Virus record (IMG/VR): IMGVR_UViG_3300017717_000041
Coordinates: 1 to 30,658 of that record
Direction: 5' to 3' (one strand)
DNA length: 30,658 bases
Source: a virus
Shown piece by piece: positions 1 through 8,004 of this stretch. The notes under the pieces were generated by a model. The model was not told the DNA's origin. It saw only the letters and a program-made list of their open reading frames with translations, and searched no databases. How positions within the stretch are numbered: the stretch's first letter is position 1; every line of letters starts with the position of its first letter. Made by a program: the position numbers and the translations under genes.

Positions 1-61
1 AATCTTCCTTAAACTGTCTCGCATTGTGGATGCGAAACTTTTCTGTAATAATTGCTGCCAT
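1..61 (-). CDS. 8: Baseplate wedge protein gp8-like, N-terminal fragment
   Basis: Only the first 20 codons lie in the window; the gene continues beyond the left edge. The visible start, MAAIITEKFRIHNARQFKED, resembles the opening of T4 gp8 (an 'AIVTSKFRTEKMLNFYNS'-type stretch), a baseplate wedge protein. It also follows the gp6 and gp7-position genes as in T4. The ATG is the complement of 59-61 and has a strong Shine-Dalgarno, AGGAGA, about 9 bases upstream. Two late promoters lie just behind it, so it can be transcribed apart from the upstream baseplate genes. The gp8 call rests on a short stretch plus gene order. Confidence 0.6.
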   Translation of the reverse strand, partial: MAAIITEKFRIHNARQFKED

Positions 62-87
62 TTGATTTTATCTCCTAAGATATAATA

Positions 88-107
88 TATTTATACTTCT
101 ATTTATA
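88..107 (-). promoter_or_regulatory. Tandem T4-type late promoters of the gp8-like gene
   Basis: Read on the minus strand, this short intergenic segment holds TATAAATA twice (complements of 100-107 and 88-95), 12 bases apart. TATAAATA is the T4 late -10 element read by the gp55 sigma factor with gp33. The distal copy continues as TATAAATAGAAGTAT, the same sequence found in front of gp25. The gene start is 26 bases beyond the proximal copy, leaving room for the Shine-Dalgarno in the leader. Confidence 0.8.
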
Positions 108-128
108 ACAACTTAGTGTTATAATTAT

Positions 129-3100
129 TTAATTTGTGCCTGATTTGACGTATGCGGAGTAAGTTATGTTTGTTCTATGTCTCGCATGGTCACTGAATTT
201 AGGAATGAAAGTATTTGGGAACATATTTTCCATGTCCTGTACTCTTAGTCCTTCGGGTTTTGATACCTCACTCATCACAGCACCTGTACCATCTTCTAAA
301 ATGATGTCATCATTAACATCAGCTGCAGTATCAAGTTTTAAGTAGTATGCAATGTCATACACTCGTTGACCACTGATTATATTTAGGTCATTAAATGTAC
401 TTCCAAAAGAAATGAATGATGCTACGTCAGCATTCTCACTGACACCTTCAACAACTAGTCTATCATTGTCTTCAAAAATAATAGAACACCCATCTTCTGT
501 TTGCATGTATCGTTCTAGTAAATCCTCACGTGTTCTTTCTGTTACAAAGTGGTCTACCTCTTCAATGGTTGTTGCACTTTCTAGACGCAACTGAGTTCCA
601 TCTTCCATAACTAGATTCGGCCCAAACACACCTTTTACGTTAGCATCTTTATCGGGTTCTGCTCGTAGTTTACAAACTACATCTTCTAATATTATTGTTG
701 TATTATCTTCTAGAACAAGAGTTTCTTCATGATGTGGGTCGATTGGAAGTGGTTTACCGAATCGTGCGGGTCTTCTTTCTGGCCCACCGTTCACGTTTGT
801 TTCTAAAACAAAGTAAGGATTGAAGGTTCCGTCTTTACTTTCTAGAGATACAGTTGTTGGAATACCACCAGCTGCCCACATACCAACTTGACTAGATGCC
901 ATGTTCTTAGATACAATCTTAAGAATGTTGACATGTCTACTTCTCATTTCCGAGTCGTTGACTTCTGTTCCCTTACCAGTTTCCACTCCATTAACTTTTG
1001 CGTATGCTGGAATAGCACCACCCGTTACAGGATTGGTGTTTACGCCTGGGATAGACTCATTCACCAATGCAATCATTGGTGCGTATGCTAGGTCATCCTG
1101 TTCATTAGCAAGAGTGTAAATTTCAACTTCAAGTCTTTGTGCTGTTCTTGTTGCTAATTGAGGACTTACTACTGCAGTATCATCACCACCAGCATTGATA
1201 ACAATCGTAGGTCTAAATCTTACATGGTCTTCATCGGGTATACCCATAGCAACATTATTTGTTACCGCAACTTCACCAAAGAAAATATGTCCCGCTGGGT
1301 GGACTAAGTCCTTGACAATTGAACGGAATTTGTTTATACTTTCACCAATTCTAACCACATAGGAATGTGATTGATAGAACTTCGAGTCTGTAATTGCCAT
1401 ACCTGAAGCACTTAGAGCACCGATATCGCTTGTTGTTCCCTTATCAATAAATCCTTCACCAGCTAATGTACCTCTACCCGTGAAAGGATTGAATGCATGA
1501 ATTTTAAATGTTCCACCATTTGGATAAGTCACGATTTCATTTTCTAAGAATAGCGAATCCATGTCACGAACTTTCAATAACTGTGTGTTAGTGTTAAAGT
1601 CGTCTACTAGAGCAGTTGTACCCGAAACCGAACCTGTTACCACTGTATCTTTAGATAGAGTTATGTTTGGTGCTGATATCAACATAGGGAATGTTGAAGA
1701 ATCTGCTATAGCAGCATCACTTGTAAGTGAATGTCCCTGTGCCTTTAAATTAATTGTTCCAACTCTACCGATAGATGTTGAGAAGGCAAATATTTTAGCA
1801 CCTGCTCCTGAAGAAACATTTTGTTCAACGATTGAGGATACAGTTCCTGAACCACCACCTGTTATTTCATTACCTACTACAAAAGTCCCCGTATCTGTAG
1901 GTCTTCTGTATACTTCTAGTCTACCCTTTTCCTTATTAACTAAGGCGATTACAGCTGTTGAACCGTTCTGAGCTGTAATAGATTCCCCTGCTGTAAATCC
2001 ATCTAGGGATTTTGGGTAGATATATCCGCCTGGCCCACACAGTGGTAGACTTGCATATCCTGTACCCTTGTTAATAAGATTAACTCTTCTGATATTTGAG
2101 TTAGTAGTCTCTAAGTTCATAACGTCACCATTCTCTTGTAGAATTCTCATATACTCAGTATAGATTTCTACTTGGTCGTTTGCACTTAGTCCTGAATTAA
2201 AAGTTAACACACTTCCTTGTGTGCTAAATCCTGTTGTTTGTTCTACGTCATTGACAAATACATGTCTGTTGTGGTCTTCGTAAATTACTTGTTCACCATA
2301 ATTATCGTAACCACTGAAAACTGTTTGTCCTGCTGTTGCAGTGAATTGATAGTATCCGTGTCTTGTTCCTGCTTCTTGAAAAAGTTCATCACCAGCAGAA
2401 GCTATTTCACCAAGTGCACCATCGCCAGATGTTCCACGATTATCAAAGATGACTAAATCCCCACCTTCGTATCCTGAACCGCCAACTTCGATGTAGACAG
2501 CATCTATTGAACCCGTTTGAATTCCTTCTACTACTGAGGTAGCAAGTCCTACGTTGGTGTCATCTTTTGCACCGACAAAATGAATCTTATCATTAACTGA
2601 GTACAAGGAACCACTTGAAGCCGTTGAATCTTCAAGAAGTACACCACCACCATCCTCTAATAGGGTATCGCCATCTTCGTGACTTAAATATATTGAAGAA
2701 CCGTTTGTATTGAATCCTTGGATAATACCCGATACTGTTCCCGATTTCTTTTCTTTAGTATCTCTATCCATCAGTTCAATCTCAGAACCGTTTTGGAATT
2801 CTTTACTTGCAGTATTTGTTATGTCGAGAGAATAGAGTGTATTTGAGCCAGGTTCGGGGTAAACTAAATTTACAATACCCTGAGCATATATAACACGCCC
2901 TGAAGTATATTCAGTAATAGTATCTGTTGGTTGAGGTGCGTCTCTTTCAAGCGGAACATTAACCACCATTCTTCTTGATGAACCATAAGAAGATTCACTA
3001 GACTTAATGGTGTTATCGTATGGGTACTTAACCTCTGCTTCCTGCCCGTATAGAAGTCTTAAAAGGAATTTTAATGATTCAGGCGAACCTTTCTTTTGGT

Positions 3101-3719
3101 AAAGGTCTCTGATATGTTTTATTGTACTTCTCTTGTTAGAGTTTAAACTACTATCAAGAGAGGGCATGAAATCTTTTTGGAAGTATGTTAAAAACTCTTC
3201 CGTTGTTGTATCGACATCGGAGTATTCTAAAAGTTTGTTGTTAGCACGAATTGAAGACTCTTTGTAATTAGAAACGATACCTCTCTGTTTACTTGTTCTT
3301 CCTTCTACAACTTCATTTGGTTTAAAACCGTATCCTGAAATAGTCTTAACAAACAATCTGTTTGAATTAATGACTTTAACTTCTGCGACAGTTTTTGAAT
3401 CCAAACCAACGATATACTCACCCACTCCGAATGGGTCAGAATCGATGTTAAAATTATCTGCTGTTCGTTCCAGTAATATTTTATTGGCATCTTGAGATGA
3501 TGGGGAAACGGTAGCGGTTTCATATATAAATCCACCACTACCATCTTCCGCACCAAGGCAATCATGTGCCTCTTGAGATTTTAGAACTACTGTTTCATGT
3601 TCTAGAAACTCAAAATAAGCTTTTAGGAAAGCGACAAATTCTGGCGACTCTGCCGTAACAAAGTCGGGGACTAGACTATTAAGTCTAGGAATTAATTTGT
3701 CAACGTTCCCAATACTCAT
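129..3719 (-). CDS. Giant baseplate/tail structural protein in the gp7 position
   Basis: A 1196-residue protein between gp6/gp25 and the gp8-like gene, the place of T4 gp7 (1032 residues, baseplate wedge). The N-terminus (about residues 1-240, with 'FVAFLKAYFEFLE', 'IKHIRDLYQKKGSPESLKFL') resembles large structural proteins of marine T4-like phages. Around residues 457-523 is a module with 'FTATAGQTVFSG' and 'HVFVNDVEQ', similar to beta-rich modules of marine phage tail proteins. Short hairpin-like motifs such as LVLEDNTTIILED occur near residue 355 and several times between about 996 and 1150. No Shine-Dalgarno is evident; the ATG follows the upstream stop by one base (TAATATG), so coupled translation is likely. 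I infer a baseplate wedge role from position; the gp7 equivalence is not shown by sequence. Confidence 0.7.
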   Translation of the reverse strand: MSIGNVDKLIPRLNSLVPDFVTAESPEFVAFLKAYFEFLEHETVVLKSQEAHDCLGAEDGSGGFIYETATVSPSSQDANKILLERTADNFNIDSDPFGVGEYIVGLDSKTVAEVKVINSNRLFVKTISGYGFKPNEVVEGRTSKQRGIVSNYKESSIRANNKLLEYSDVDTTTEEFLTYFQKDFMPSLDSSLNSNKRSTIKHIRDLYQKKGSPESLKFLLRLLYGQEAEVKYPYDNTIKSSESSYGSSRRMVVNVPLERDAPQPTDTITEYTSGRVIYAQGIVNLVYPEPGSNTLYSLDITNTASKEFQNGSEIELMDRDTKEKKSGTVSGIIQGFNTNGSSIYLSHEDGDTLLEDGGGVLLEDSTASSGSLYSVNDKIHFVGAKDDTNVGLATSVVEGIQTGSIDAVYIEVGGSGYEGGDLVIFDNRGTSGDGALGEIASAGDELFQEAGTRHGYYQFTATAGQTVFSGYDNYGEQVIYEDHNRHVFVNDVEQTTGFSTQGSVLTFNSGLSANDQVEIYTEYMRILQENGDVMNLETTNSNIRRVNLINKGTGYASLPLCGPGGYIYPKSLDGFTAGESITAQNGSTAVIALVNKEKGRLEVYRRPTDTGTFVVGNEITGGGSGTVSSIVEQNVSSGAGAKIFAFSTSIGRVGTINLKAQGHSLTSDAAIADSSTFPMLISAPNITLSKDTVVTGSVSGTTALVDDFNTNTQLLKVRDMDSLFLENEIVTYPNGGTFKIHAFNPFTGRGTLAGEGFIDKGTTSDIGALSASGMAITDSKFYQSHSYVVRIGESINKFRSIVKDLVHPAGHIFFGEVAVTNNVAMGIPDEDHVRFRPTIVINAGGDDTAVVSPQLATRTAQRLEVEIYTLANEQDDLAYAPMIALVNESIPGVNTNPVTGGAIPAYAKVNGVETGKGTEVNDSEMRSRHVNILKIVSKNMASSQVGMWAAGGIPTTVSLESKDGTFNPYFVLETNVNGGPERRPARFGKPLPIDPHHEETLVLEDNTTIILEDVVCKLRAEPDKDANVKGVFGPNLVMEDGTQLRLESATTIEEVDHFVTERTREDLLERYMQTEDGCSIIFEDNDRLVVEGVSENADVASFISFGSTFNDLNIISGQRVYDIAYYLKLDTAADVNDDIILEDGTGAVMSEVSKPEGLRVQDMENMFPNTFIPKFSDHARHRTNITYSAYVKSGTN

Positions 3720-3720
3720 A

Positions 3721-4200
3721 TTAAGACAATGTTACCGTACTTTCAAAGTTCGCTAAAACATACCACTTAGAACCATCCCAAATCAAAATAACCGCATCAC
3801 CCTGTGTTGATTGGGAAATTTGATTAGATGAAGATGTACCACTACCAAAATTTGTTACAGTAATGTTGGCTACATGTGAACTAGCTGGTTCAGTCTTTTG
3901 ATAAATCAATTTCAACTGACCAACGTCAACACCGTTGTCCAACGTAAATGCAACGTTACCTGAAGCACCTGATAGGTCGATTGCAGTTGCAAAAGAACTA
4001 GCAAGGTTACTTGCAGTTGCCGTTAAGGTTGTGATATCATCTACCGCTAAATGCGTAGGGATATTTTCAAAAAGTTGAGCAATTGTCATCTTTTTGTTGA
4101 CGGGTGTTCCGCCTGGGTTATCAACGATGTGAAGTAAATCATCACCCCCGATGTCTGCGTCTGCTACTGCAGTTAACGCTGATATTTTCTTATCTGCCAT
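3721..4200 (-). CDS. Small virion-associated protein, marine phage type
   Basis: A 159-residue protein opening MADKKISALTAVADADIGGDD, followed by 'VDNPGGTPVNKKMTIAQLFENIP'. This opening is shared by many marine phage structural proteins, often near fibre or baseplate genes. The second half is beta-rich and low in charge, ending in a strand-like segment ('DAVILIWDGSKWYVLANFES') typical of adhesin tips or decoration proteins. It has a clear Shine-Dalgarno, AGGAG, about 9 bases before the ATG, and lies between gp6 and the giant gp7-position protein, so a peripheral baseplate or fibre-attachment role is likely. No enzymatic motif is visible. There is no T4 counterpart at this position that I recognise. 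Confidence 0.6.
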   Translation of the reverse strand: MADKKISALTAVADADIGGDDLLHIVDNPGGTPVNKKMTIAQLFENIPTHLAVDDITTLTATASNLASSFATAIDLSGASGNVAFTLDNGVDVGQLKLIYQKTEPASSHVANITVTNFGSGTSSSNQISQSTQGDAVILIWDGSKWYVLANFESTVTLS

Positions 4201-4272
4201 TTGAATTTTCTCCTATTATTATCCAATTGAATGGTAAACTACTCATGGGATTCATGACCGCTTTATCCATAG

Positions 4273-6150
4273 TTAGTAAGATGAGGTTGATGCGGGAATA
4301 AATCCTACACCAGCACTCGATTCACCGCTTGCAACGGTGTCCAATTCACTTGTGACCTTGATATCATCAGAAGAAATATCGATTAACGAACCTCGTTTAG
4401 CAATAACATCATTTGAATTAGGTATTAAAGTGAAATCAATCGTATTATCTGAATTAACCGTTGAGGTTATAATCAGAGAATTGACTGATATTTTACCAGT
4501 GCCATAATCGACAGACCCAGCTTCATTATCTTGATAGATTCTTGTAGAACCTGATAAGAGAAATCTTCGGAGTTTGCCAGTACCATCATCATCAAAATAC
4601 ATGATGTTGGTATCATCGCCACTAATGTAAAATCCTGTTGTGTTTGTAATACCACCAGCAGATGCGTTGTATCCGCTCGATGGATTATACAAAGGGTTAC
4701 CAAAGTCTACTGTTAGTCCAGCATTTTGACCTAGTAACAAAACTTTCTTTTTGAGTTTTAAACGTATGTTAGAGATATTAGATAAAATCGAACTATCAGT
4801 CTCATCAATCCGATTCAATAGATTTGAGTGTCTAAAAATACTATCAAAGTTGTTTAGATTATCTCTATCGTATTCTACGATTGTGTTCTTAACCATGGTC
4901 TCTAACTCGCCACTTGTTAAATCTGTTGATTTTTCGTTGTACTGAAATATGGTAGTGACCATAATCTTGATGATTTCGGGGTCTACTATTTCGGGTCTAA
5001 CTGTAATAACGTTAAGTTTATTTAGGTTGTTTTTAACCAATTCTTTTTCTACGTCAGACAGATAGTCACTGTTTAAAGGTTTGATAGCAACAAATACTTT
5101 ACCGTATACAGGTGGGTCATTATCTTCACCACCCCATACTGCAACTGCATCTGCATTCGGGTAATACTCACTGACCTTTGCTTTATAGTCATTCAGTGTT
5201 ACCAGTCTGTTTTGTGAAGAGTAGAACTTTGTTGCTTTAAATTTAATTGATTCCACAGACTCTTTTTCTGCACCACCAGCTGCGGGTGAAGTAGTTGTAA
5301 TGACTGCATCTGAAAACCCGTTGATTGTATCTAAGAGTGAAAACTTGGATGCACCGTTAGCATGTATTGTATTTACAATAGTATATTGGACAGTTATAAT
5401 ATCACCATCCCTAAGTTCCTCACCGATACTTCCATCACCAAAATAGAGTTCGGTAAATCCGTCTTCGTTTTCTTGCGTGAAGTACACCTTACTGGTGGAT
5501 AGGACATTTGAAATATCACTTGCAAGTGCGTGTGCAGTTGATACCCCGCCAGAGTTAACTGAAACGGTCATTGATTGTCTATCAATTCTTGCTTGACTTA
5601 ATACAAACTTAGGATTAGGTTCCTGTCTATCGTAAACAAATACGTCACTCGCATTCAGTCCCTGTTTCAATTGTACATTAGTGTATGAAAAACTCTTACC
5701 ATTTGGTTGAGGTGTTACACCCGCATAACATACAAAGGTATAACTTTTACCGTCATATACTGTGTTGAATCTTGTCCCTGCTGGGATTGTCATTTCATTT
5801 GCACTTGGATATGTGCCATCGGGGTTTCTTACATTATTTACTGTAATATCACAAATTGCTGTAGCAGCTGATTCTGAAGCAGGGATAAAACCTAAATCTT
5901 TTGCACGTGATACCACGTTCTTTCTAATTTGTGCAGAATCCAAAAACAATTCTGAAGCTGCAATGTTTGTATTTACTGCGCCAATGTGCGATGAATATGC
6001 GAGTAAATCTACCAACATCGAAAGTGTCGAACCCTCAAAGTTATAATCTTTTAGACTATCCTGTCCTTTTAAGTAACTTTTTAAATTTTGGCTTATGTCC
6101 TCAAAATCTAAATCAGTTACGTTTAGGGATGAACTTTTTACTGTTGACAT
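4273..6150 (-). CDS. 6: Baseplate wedge subunit gp6
   Basis: A 625-residue protein close to T4 gp6 (660 residues), which forms the ring linking the baseplate wedges around the hub. The N-terminal 100 residues ('LDFEDISQNLKSYLKG', 'FEGSTLSMLVDLLAYSSHIGAVN', 'ASELFLDSAQIRKNVVSRAKDLGF') carry the conserved gp6/P2 gpJ signature. The middle has 'YFGDGSIGEELRDGDIITVQY' and 'RLVTLNDYKAKVSEYYPNADAVAVWGGEDNDPPVYGKVFVAIKP', also characteristic. Shine-Dalgarno GAGG lies about 7 bases before the ATG. gp25, its partner in the wedge core, ends 10 bases upstream, as in T4. Confidence 0.93.
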   Translation of the reverse strand: MSTVKSSSLNVTDLDFEDISQNLKSYLKGQDSLKDYNFEGSTLSMLVDLLAYSSHIGAVNTNIAASELFLDSAQIRKNVVSRAKDLGFIPASESAATAICDITVNNVRNPDGTYPSANEMTIPAGTRFNTVYDGKSYTFVCYAGVTPQPNGKSFSYTNVQLKQGLNASDVFVYDRQEPNPKFVLSQARIDRQSMTVSVNSGGVSTAHALASDISNVLSTSKVYFTQENEDGFTELYFGDGSIGEELRDGDIITVQYTIVNTIHANGASKFSLLDTINGFSDAVITTTSPAAGGAEKESVESIKFKATKFYSSQNRLVTLNDYKAKVSEYYPNADAVAVWGGEDNDPPVYGKVFVAIKPLNSDYLSDVEKELVKNNLNKLNVITVRPEIVDPEIIKIMVTTIFQYNEKSTDLTSGELETMVKNTIVEYDRDNLNNFDSIFRHSNLLNRIDETDSSILSNISNIRLKLKKKVLLLGQNAGLTVDFGNPLYNPSSGYNASAGGITNTTGFYISGDDTNIMYFDDDGTGKLRRFLLSGSTRIYQDNEAGSVDYGTGKISVNSLIITSTVNSDNTIDFTLIPNSNDVIAKRGSLIDISSDDIKVTSELDTVASGESSAGVGFIPASTSSY

Positions 6151-6160
6151 TTGGTTTCCT

Positions 6161-6580
6161 CTATCTCGCTCTCGTTATGGTGAAATCCATCTCTTGGGAT
6201 TGAGCATTATTTTTTATGTTATAAAATACTGTTATATTCAGTTCGTTTCTATCAGACACCTCACCAAATGATATCTTAACATTCTGTACCCTAGGTTCAA
6301 AATCTTCAATTATTTTTTTTATTTTAGATGCCGAGCGGTTTTGAGCTCTAGGACTATTATTTTCAAATAACTGATTTCTGATATTAGAACCTAAACTTGG
6401 TTTGAAGGGTCTCTCATAAAAGTTGGTCAGAACTATATTTCTTACTGAACGTCTTATTGCGTCACTATCATACTTAATAGTAACGTCTCCAGTAATTGGA
6501 TGTGGTTTAAATCTAAAATCTATATCTGAATAAATTCTAGAATTTGCAACGTTCTTTGCTTCTGATTTTAAGTCTGCCAT
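6161..6580 (-). CDS. 25: Baseplate wedge subunit gp25 (GPW/gp25 family)
   Basis: A 139-residue member of the GPW/gp25 family, the lysozyme-fold baseplate component that with gp6 and gp53 forms the wedge core and touches the first sheath ring. Visible marks are 'YSDIDFRFKPHPITGDVTIKYDSDAIRRSVRNIVLTN' and 'ERPFKPSLGSNIRNQLFE', followed by 'RIYS'-type charged helices and the 'NELNITVFYNI' strand. No Shine-Dalgarno is visible before the ATG. Instead a late promoter, TATAAATA, ends five bases before the start codon, which suggests the main late transcript is leaderless. The length is close to the family norm (T4 gp25, 132 residues). Confidence 0.93.
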   Translation of the reverse strand: MADLKSEAKNVANSRIYSDIDFRFKPHPITGDVTIKYDSDAIRRSVRNIVLTNFYERPFKPSLGSNIRNQLFENNSPRAQNRSASKIKKIIEDFEPRVQNVKISFGEVSDRNELNITVFYNIKNNAQSQEMDFTITRAR

Positions 6581-6585
6581 ACTTC

Positions 6586-6593
6586 TATTTATA
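6586..6593 (-). promoter_or_regulatory. Late promoter of gp25, abutting the start codon
   Basis: On the minus strand the sequence reads TATAAATAGAAGTATG, with only GAAGT between the late -10 element and the ATG. T4 late transcripts start about six bases after TATAAATA, so the predicted +1 falls on the A of the start codon. Confidence 0.75.
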
Positions 6594-6609
6594 CATCAAC
6601 AGCATATGT

Positions 6610-8004
6610 CTATGAAGGTTTCTTCGTTTCAGCTGGAGCGCCCGAACCTGCTCCACCAGCACCACTGAAGTAGTTGTGTGTATGAGTTGCAAGTGTTGGC
6701 GAGTTTCCTGCCTTAGTATCAATATCACCATCGGCACTAATTGTTGATTCGTTTGTTTGTTTACCTGTAATATGAACTGTACCGTCCACTGTTAAATCCG
6801 TAGTCATCAAAGTTGTGGGTGAAGTAAATGTGGTGTCACCTACTACATTAGCATTAAGTGTTCCACCTATTTGTGCGTCAACTAGACCTGTTATATTTGC
6901 AGTTACATCTCCACCTACGGTTGCATTTACATTTCCGTCTACCATTAGGTCTGTATGACCTGCTACATAGATATCTGCATTACCTGTTGCTACTGCAATT
7001 CTGACATTACCCTTTTCGACAGAAACATCTACGTTACCACCGACAATTAGTTTGTCGTCTTTTGCGACTACTGTATAATTATCATTTACAATTCTAGTTA
7101 CCTGAGACCCATCAGGATGTATTTCATAGAACGTTCCACTTCTATGTTCAAGTGCTATACGTTCTGCACCAAGGGTGTCATCAAGTTCAATGATATGACC
7201 CGACTCAGTAGTCATTGATTTGTTATAGGGGTAAACAGGTTTAGCGGGTGATACTGGGAATGCCCATTCCTCATCCACTATTCTTTTCTTTGTATTATCT
7301 GTAAAGATTTCTTTTGTGTTTACATGTTTTAGATTCTCAACTTCGGGTTCTGAATTTGTAATTGTCTGAGTTGATTCTTTAAGTTTTGTAAAACTTCTAT
7401 GGGTGTATGTTGCGATGCCTGTTGTGTTATCATTTAAATCTGAAGCATCATAATACTTGGGGTAGTATGGTAAGTCCTCTTCGGTAAGTTCAACTTCTTC
7501 TATTGTAGAACCTGTCCCATCATAGTTTAGTGTAAGAGACTTTACATGTTTAGGTGCTGTGTCTAAAGCAGTTGTAAGACCAAACGTTCTTGATGTGTCA
7601 TGGACAGGCGTTTCCCCATCGGGGGTATCGACATAATCTTCAACTGTCAATCGTCTTGGGTCATTGAAACCATCTTCTACAGTTCTCTGTATCAATTCAT
7701 CTTTTAAGGTAATACGAGAACCTTGTGCGGGCATACCTGCTGAAACACCTAGTACCACAGGGTCTTGCATGTATTCCTCGTCTCTCCAAAATCCAAATAC
7801 CGTAGACCCTTCTACGAGACCGTTACCTCTACCGAATCCTGAAAGACCTGCTTCGGTGGTTGGAAGTATGACTTGAGCCCATGGTAAGTCGGGGGTTGCG
7901 ATTGCATCTTTTTGATGCGTATGTGAACCATGTACACGAACACGAACCCTACCAATCATCAACGGGTCTTGTCTATCTTCTACTATACCATACCAAAATT
8001 TCAT
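6610..8004 (-). CDS. 5: Baseplate hub spike protein gp5, without lysozyme domain
   Basis: A 464-residue central spike protein. The N-terminus ('MKFWYGIVEDRQDPLMIGRVRVRVHG', 'PWAQVILPTTEAG', 'GLVEGSTVFGFWRDEEYMQDPVVLGV') is the gp5/VgrG OB-fold that attaches to the hub. Residues about 315-430 are a repetitive valine/glycine/asparagine-rich stretch ('GNVDVSVEKGNVRIAV', 'VNATVGGDVTANITG') matching the octad-like repeats of the gp5 C-terminal triple beta-helix needle. T4 gp5 is 575 residues with a lysozyme domain between the two parts; no such domain or catalytic Glu-Asp-Thr motif is seen here, and the length fits its absence. The start overlaps the gp27-like stop (TAATG), indicating coupled synthesis of the two hub partners. 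Confidence 0.88.
   Translation of the reverse strand: MKFWYGIVEDRQDPLMIGRVRVRVHGSHTHQKDAIATPDLPWAQVILPTTEAGLSGFGRGNGLVEGSTVFGFWRDEEYMQDPVVLGVSAGMPAQGSRITLKDELIQRTVEDGFNDPRRLTVEDYVDTPDGETPVHDTSRTFGLTTALDTAPKHVKSLTLNYDGTGSTIEEVELTEEDLPYYPKYYDASDLNDNTTGIATYTHRSFTKLKESTQTITNSEPEVENLKHVNTKEIFTDNTKKRIVDEEWAFPVSPAKPVYPYNKSMTTESGHIIELDDTLGAERIALEHRSGTFYEIHPDGSQVTRIVNDNYTVVAKDDKLIVGGNVDVSVEKGNVRIAVATGNADIYVAGHTDLMVDGNVNATVGGDVTANITGLVDAQIGGTLNANVVGDTTFTSPTTLMTTDLTVDGTVHITGKQTNESTISADGDIDTKAGNSPTLATHTHNYFSGAGGAGSGAPAETKKPS

Noticed and set aside
2217-2456. Plus-strand frame of 79 codons inside the giant tail gene, and similar opposite-strand frames elsewhere
   Set aside because: Antisense shadows of long conserved genes, with no start signals and no recognisable protein features.
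4201-4272. 25-codon minus-strand frame leading into the 159-residue structural gene
   Set aside because: No Shine-Dalgarno, and it overlaps the start region out of frame; more likely plain leader sequence.
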